This document shows positions 61,276 through 64,000 of a stretch of DNA of 64,000 nucleotides, in pieces. Source of the DNA: Actinomadura graeca (lineage in GTDB: Bacteria; Actinomycetota; Actinomycetes; Streptosporangiales; Streptosporangiaceae); assembly GCF_019175365.1 (NCBI RefSeq), contig NZ_CP059572.1, positions 3,410,001 to 3,474,000 on the forward strand. The letters are read 5' to 3'. Positions within the stretch are counted from its first letter, which is position 1. The number at the start of each line of letters is the position of its first letter. The notes below the pieces were generated by a model. That model saw only the letters and a program-made list of their open reading frames with translations. It did not search any database and was not told the DNA's origin. Both the position numbers and the translations under genes were made by a program.

Positions 61276-62490
61276 ATGCGACCTCGTGGACGACGGGCAG
61301 GTGCCACCGCGATCCCGCTCGCCCTGGCACTGACGCTGGCCGGGTGCGGGTCGCCCGTCCCGTTCCACCGGCCCGGGGAGGGATCCGCGGACGAGCCGGT
61401 GGCGGCGCTGGGCGGTGCCGCGCCCTACTTCAGCCCGGCCCCCGCGGCACCGCCCGCGCGGAACCTGGAGGCGCCCGCACCGCCGCCCGGCGGGTCGGCG
61501 CCGGTCGCGCCGCCCGGCGGACCCGTCTACGCCGCGACCGGCGCGGGCATGATCGCCCCGGTCGCGCGGGACATGCCACCGCGGCTGTACGTCGCGAACG
61601 GGCGGGTCATCGACGTCATCGACCCGGGGACGGCGCGGATCGTCCGGCGGCTCGGCGCGGGAGGGGAGGCGTCGCGGGTCGTCCCGTCCTGGGACCTGCG
61701 GCGGCTGTGGGCCGCCGACACCGCCCACGGCACGCTGGTGCCGGTCGGCCCGCGCAGCGGCAGGCGCGGCCGCCCGCGCGGCGTCGCCGCGCCCGAGGGC
61801 CTCTACTTCACCCCCGACGGCCGCGACGCGCTGGTCCTCGCCGGACGGGAACGCCGCATCGACGTCCGCGACCCGCGCACGATGCTGCCGCGCGCGTCGG
61901 TGCCGCTGCCGTGCGCCGCGCGGCACGCGGACTTCTCCCCCGACGGCGCGTTCCTGGTGGCGAGCTGCCCTGCGGGACGGCTCGTCCGGGTGGACGTGCC
62001 GGGGCGGCGCGTCGCCGGGACCGTCCGGCTGCCCTCGGGCGCGCGGCCCGGTGACCTGCGGCTGTCACCCGACGGCACCGGGTTCTTCGTGGCCGACCCG
62101 GTCAGGGGCGGCGTGTGGGTCGTGGACGCCCGGCGGTCCGCCCGGCCCGGCTTCGTCCCGACCGCGCCGGGCGCCCGGGGCCTCGCGATCAGCCGGGACG
62201 CGCGGCGGCTGTTCGTCGTCGGCGGCGGCACGGTGACCGCCGTCGAGTTCGGCACCCGGCGGATCGCGGGCCGCTGGCCGCTCCCCCACGGCGGCTCCCC
62301 CGTACCCGGCGGCGTGTCCTCGGACGGGGCCGCGCTGTGGCTGGCCGACGCCTCCGGCCTGGTCTACGCCCTGTCCACGCGGACCGGCAAGGTGCTGCGG
62401 AAGGTGTGGGTGGGCGGACGCCCGTCAGGGCTGATCGTCCACCCCCAGCCAGGCCGCTACTCCCTAGGCGGCAGCGGTCTGTATAGATGA
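61276..62490 (+). CDS. Lipoprotein with YVTN/Lp-type beta-propeller
   Basis: A 404-residue exported lipoprotein. The ATG at 61276 follows GGGGGGAG and gives a signal sequence with the lipobox LAGC (lipidated C24). After a Pro/Ala-rich spacer (25-95), the body is a propeller with repeated blades: RLYVANGRVIDVIDPGTARIVRRLG, GLYFTPDGRDALVLAGRERRIDV, ADFSPDGAFLVASCPAGRLVRVDVPGRRVAGTVRLP and LRLSPDGTGFFVADPVRGGVWVVD. Similar proteins bind surface partners or carry no known activity. The gene is monocistronic, with 112 bases upstream and no adjacent partner. Frames starting at 61207 are not supported. Confidence 0.8.
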   Translation: MRPRGRRAGATAIPLALALTLAGCGSPVPFHRPGEGSADEPVAALGGAAPYFSPAPAAPPARNLEAPAPPPGGSAPVAPPGGPVYAATGAGMIAPVARDMPPRLYVANGRVIDVIDPGTARIVRRLGAGGEASRVVPSWDLRRLWAADTAHGTLVPVGPRSGRRGRPRGVAAPEGLYFTPDGRDALVLAGRERRIDVRDPRTMLPRASVPLPCAARHADFSPDGAFLVASCPAGRLVRVDVPGRRVAGTVRLPSGARPGDLRLSPDGTGFFVADPVRGGVWVVDARRSARPGFVPTAPGARGLAISRDARRLFVVGGGTVTAVEFGTRRIAGRWPLPHGGSPVPGGVSSDGAALWLADASGLVYALSTRTGKVLRKVWVGGRPSGLIVHPQPGRYSLGGSGLYR

Positions 62491-62560
62491 CCCCGGCCTA
62501 AGGGCGCTCGCCCGGCGGCTCACCCCCCCGACCCCCGACCGTGCTCGTGCGTTGGCCGGG

Positions 62561-64000
62561 TCAGCGGGAGGGCACCTGGTGCCAGCCTGGGAGGAGTTCC
62601 TCCATCAGTGCCTCTGTCTCGGGTTGGAGCCGGTCGAGCAGGGGGTCGCGGGCGATGCGGCCGCGCAGTTCACCGGCCACGGCCTGGACCTGGGCCGTGT
62701 CGCCGGTGGCGTGGGCGGCGCGGAGCAGGTCGCGCCAGAGTCCCTCGTCCTCGGGTGCGAGCCGCAGGCCCGCGCGGGCGGCGCCGACCGCGCCGCGCGC
62801 GTCGCCCTCCTCCAGGCGCAGCAGGACCAACCGGTGCGCGACGTCCACGACGCGCGCCGCCGCCTCGTACTCCAGGTCGTGCGAGGCCAGCCACGCGTAG
62901 TGGCCGCGCGGCCGGTCGGCGAGGAGCGGCCCGCGGACCAGGTCCAGCGCGTAGGACATGTAGGCGGCCTCGGACGCGGGCTCGGCCGCCGACCGCCACA
63001 CCAGCCACCGGAACACCGCGAGGTCGACCCGCACCTCCGAGCCGAGCCGGATGCGGCCCCGGTCGTCGTAGTACAGGTTCGGGCGGCCGCGCGCGTCCCG
63101 GCCGAGCCAGTCGGACACGCGGGCCACGCACGCGTCGCGTATGCCCGCGGTCACCCCGCGCGGCCAGATCGCGCCGCCGAGCACGGTCGGGTGCACGCCG
63201 TTCGGGTGCGCGGCGAGGTAGACCAGCACCTCCGTGCACAGGGCGCGGCGGCTCTCGTCCATCGGGCCGGGCGCCTCGATCTCGATCGGGCCGAGCAGCC
63301 GGATGTCGGCGGACGACTGCTGCGCGGTCGGCGGCTCGGCACCGCCCGCCGGCTCGGGCAGCGGCACCGCGTCGAGGCGGCCCGCCGTCCGGAACAGCTC
63401 GAACACGCCCCGGTACTGCGGTTCCCCGACGAGCTGCGCGTCGACCTGGAAGCCGAGCACCCCGGCGTGCAGCCGTCCCTCGGCGTCGACGTCCCACGTC
63501 CAGGTGGCGCCCTGCACCTCTCCGGCGACGAGGTAGCCCGCCGCCATGCGGGTGCCGGTGCGGGCCAGCGCGACCAGCCGGTCGGCCTCCCGCTCGGACG
63601 GACGGTCCGCCATGATCAGGTAGTGCGGCATCCACGCCTCGCCGAACACGCCCCGGCACCGGCCGGTGAGGACGGAGTCGACGCCGGAGGCGGCGAGGGC
63701 CTGCCGCACCTCCTCGCTGCGCCCCTCCAGTTCCGGCAGCGCGTCCTGGAGCGCCGGGACGGACCGGATCCGGTCGGGCGCGATCTCCGCGAGCCCCTCG
63801 CCGAACTCGGCGCCGAACCCGACGAGCGTGATGCGCATGTGGTCGGACCAGCGGTTGGTGGCCAGTTCCAGCGCGACCGCGGCGAGCGCGGCGCGGCGGG
63901 TGTCCTCGGGCCCGCGCAGCGCGATCAGCCCGTGCGCGGCCTCCAGGTCGACCAGGATCCGGCCGTTGTCGTTGGTGCCGATCGACACGAGCCCCGGGTA
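62561..64000 (-). CDS. Bacterial transcriptional activator domain (BTAD) protein, C-terminal part, truncated at window edge
   Basis: The frame stays open to the last base, so this is the C-terminal 479 residues or so of a longer protein. The GTG at 63988 is internal and the start lies beyond the window. The segment starts YPGLVSIGTNDNGRILVDLEAAHGLIALRG. A winged-helix region follows at about 240-330 (IRLLGPIEIEAPGP, LVYLAAHPNGVHPTVLGGAIWP, VSDWLGRD, VDLAVFRWLVW). A BTAD/TPR-like helical domain then runs to the end (LVLLRLEEGDARGAVGAARAGLRLAPEDEGLWRDLLRAAHATGD). Known relatives are large membrane-anchored proteins with an upstream LysM or transmembrane region, called putative regulators. Targets are unknown. 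Confidence 0.8.
   Translation of the reverse strand, partial: YPGLVSIGTNDNGRILVDLEAAHGLIALRGPEDTRRAALAAVALELATNRWSDHMRITLVGFGAEFGEGLAEIAPDRIRSVPALQDALPELEGRSEEVRQALAASGVDSVLTGRCRGVFGEAWMPHYLIMADRPSEREADRLVALARTGTRMAAGYLVAGEVQGATWTWDVDAEGRLHAGVLGFQVDAQLVGEPQYRGVFELFRTAGRLDAVPLPEPAGGAEPPTAQQSSADIRLLGPIEIEAPGPMDESRRALCTEVLVYLAAHPNGVHPTVLGGAIWPRGVTAGIRDACVARVSDWLGRDARGRPNLYYDDRGRIRLGSEVRVDLAVFRWLVWRSAAEPASEAAYMSYALDLVRGPLLADRPRGHYAWLASHDLEYEAAARVVDVAHRLVLLRLEEGDARGAVGAARAGLRLAPEDEGLWRDLLRAAHATGDTAQVQAVAGELRGRIARDPLLDRLQPETEALMEELLPGWHQVPSR

Overview
The window is very GC-rich with strong G/C third-position bias, GTG and TTG starts, and four-base GTGA/ATGA overlaps. It reads as the chromosome of a filamentous actinomycete. 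The gene content (teichoic-acid type transferases, UDP-ManNAcA genes, LytR-CpsA-Psr protein, acyl-CoA carboxylase epsilon subunit, TreX/TreY/TreZ, HelD) fits Streptosporangiales, perhaps Actinomadura or a relative. The genus is inferred, not shown. I see no rRNA or tRNA genes, no insertion sequence, prophage or CRISPR array.

0-16 kb is a cell-envelope glycopolymer locus. It holds a left-truncated CDP-glycerol glycerophosphotransferase, a GT2 glycosyltransferase, a polytopic lipid-linked-sugar type transferase, a CDP-alcohol phosphotransferase, a tandem glycosyltransferase with a coiled-coil partner, WecB- and WecC-type enzymes (UDP-ManNAc to UDP-ManNAcA) and two GT4 enzymes. Parts of it have lower GC, and one glycosyltransferase carries a TTA codon.

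15.7-23.4 kb is mixed: a membrane-anchored beta-propeller, a lone SpoT-type HD hydrolase, an SRPBCC protein, a HelD RNA-polymerase-recycling ATPase behind a hairpin-rich leader, an MBL hydrolase and a TetR regulator. It ends in two tandem copies of a roughly 150-bp structured repeat.

23.4-38 kb is a second envelope block. Six minus-strand genes, nearly all translationally coupled, encode a nucleotidyltransferase-like/degenerate CDP-alcohol transferase protein, a membrane protein, a cytidylyltransferase-type enzyme, a glycerol-1-phosphate dehydrogenase homologue, a CDP-alcohol phosphotransferase with an altered catalytic motif, and a GT2. Divergently lie an IspD/TarI-type cytidylyltransferase and a GDPD. 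Then come a membrane GT2, an LCP ligase, a thioesterase, a secreted protein and UDP-glucose dehydrogenase. This could be a pathway for an activated polyol phosphate of unusual stereochemistry.

37.8-64 kb is mostly housekeeping: a PCMT-like methyltransferase, CoA-binding protein, PurE/PurK, GtrA, an OmpR-type two-component system, the treX-treY-treZ operon, an iron-box-controlled bfd next to bfr, a class III adenylate cyclase, BirA, a second pair of the structured repeat, an enoyl-CoA hydratase, PEP carboxylase, AccB/AccE, an NYN-domain protein, a propeller lipoprotein and a right-truncated BTAD-type regulator.

The most unusual signals are the dispersed repeat whose hairpin stems differ between copies while staying complementary, and the G1PDH/CDP-alcohol operon.
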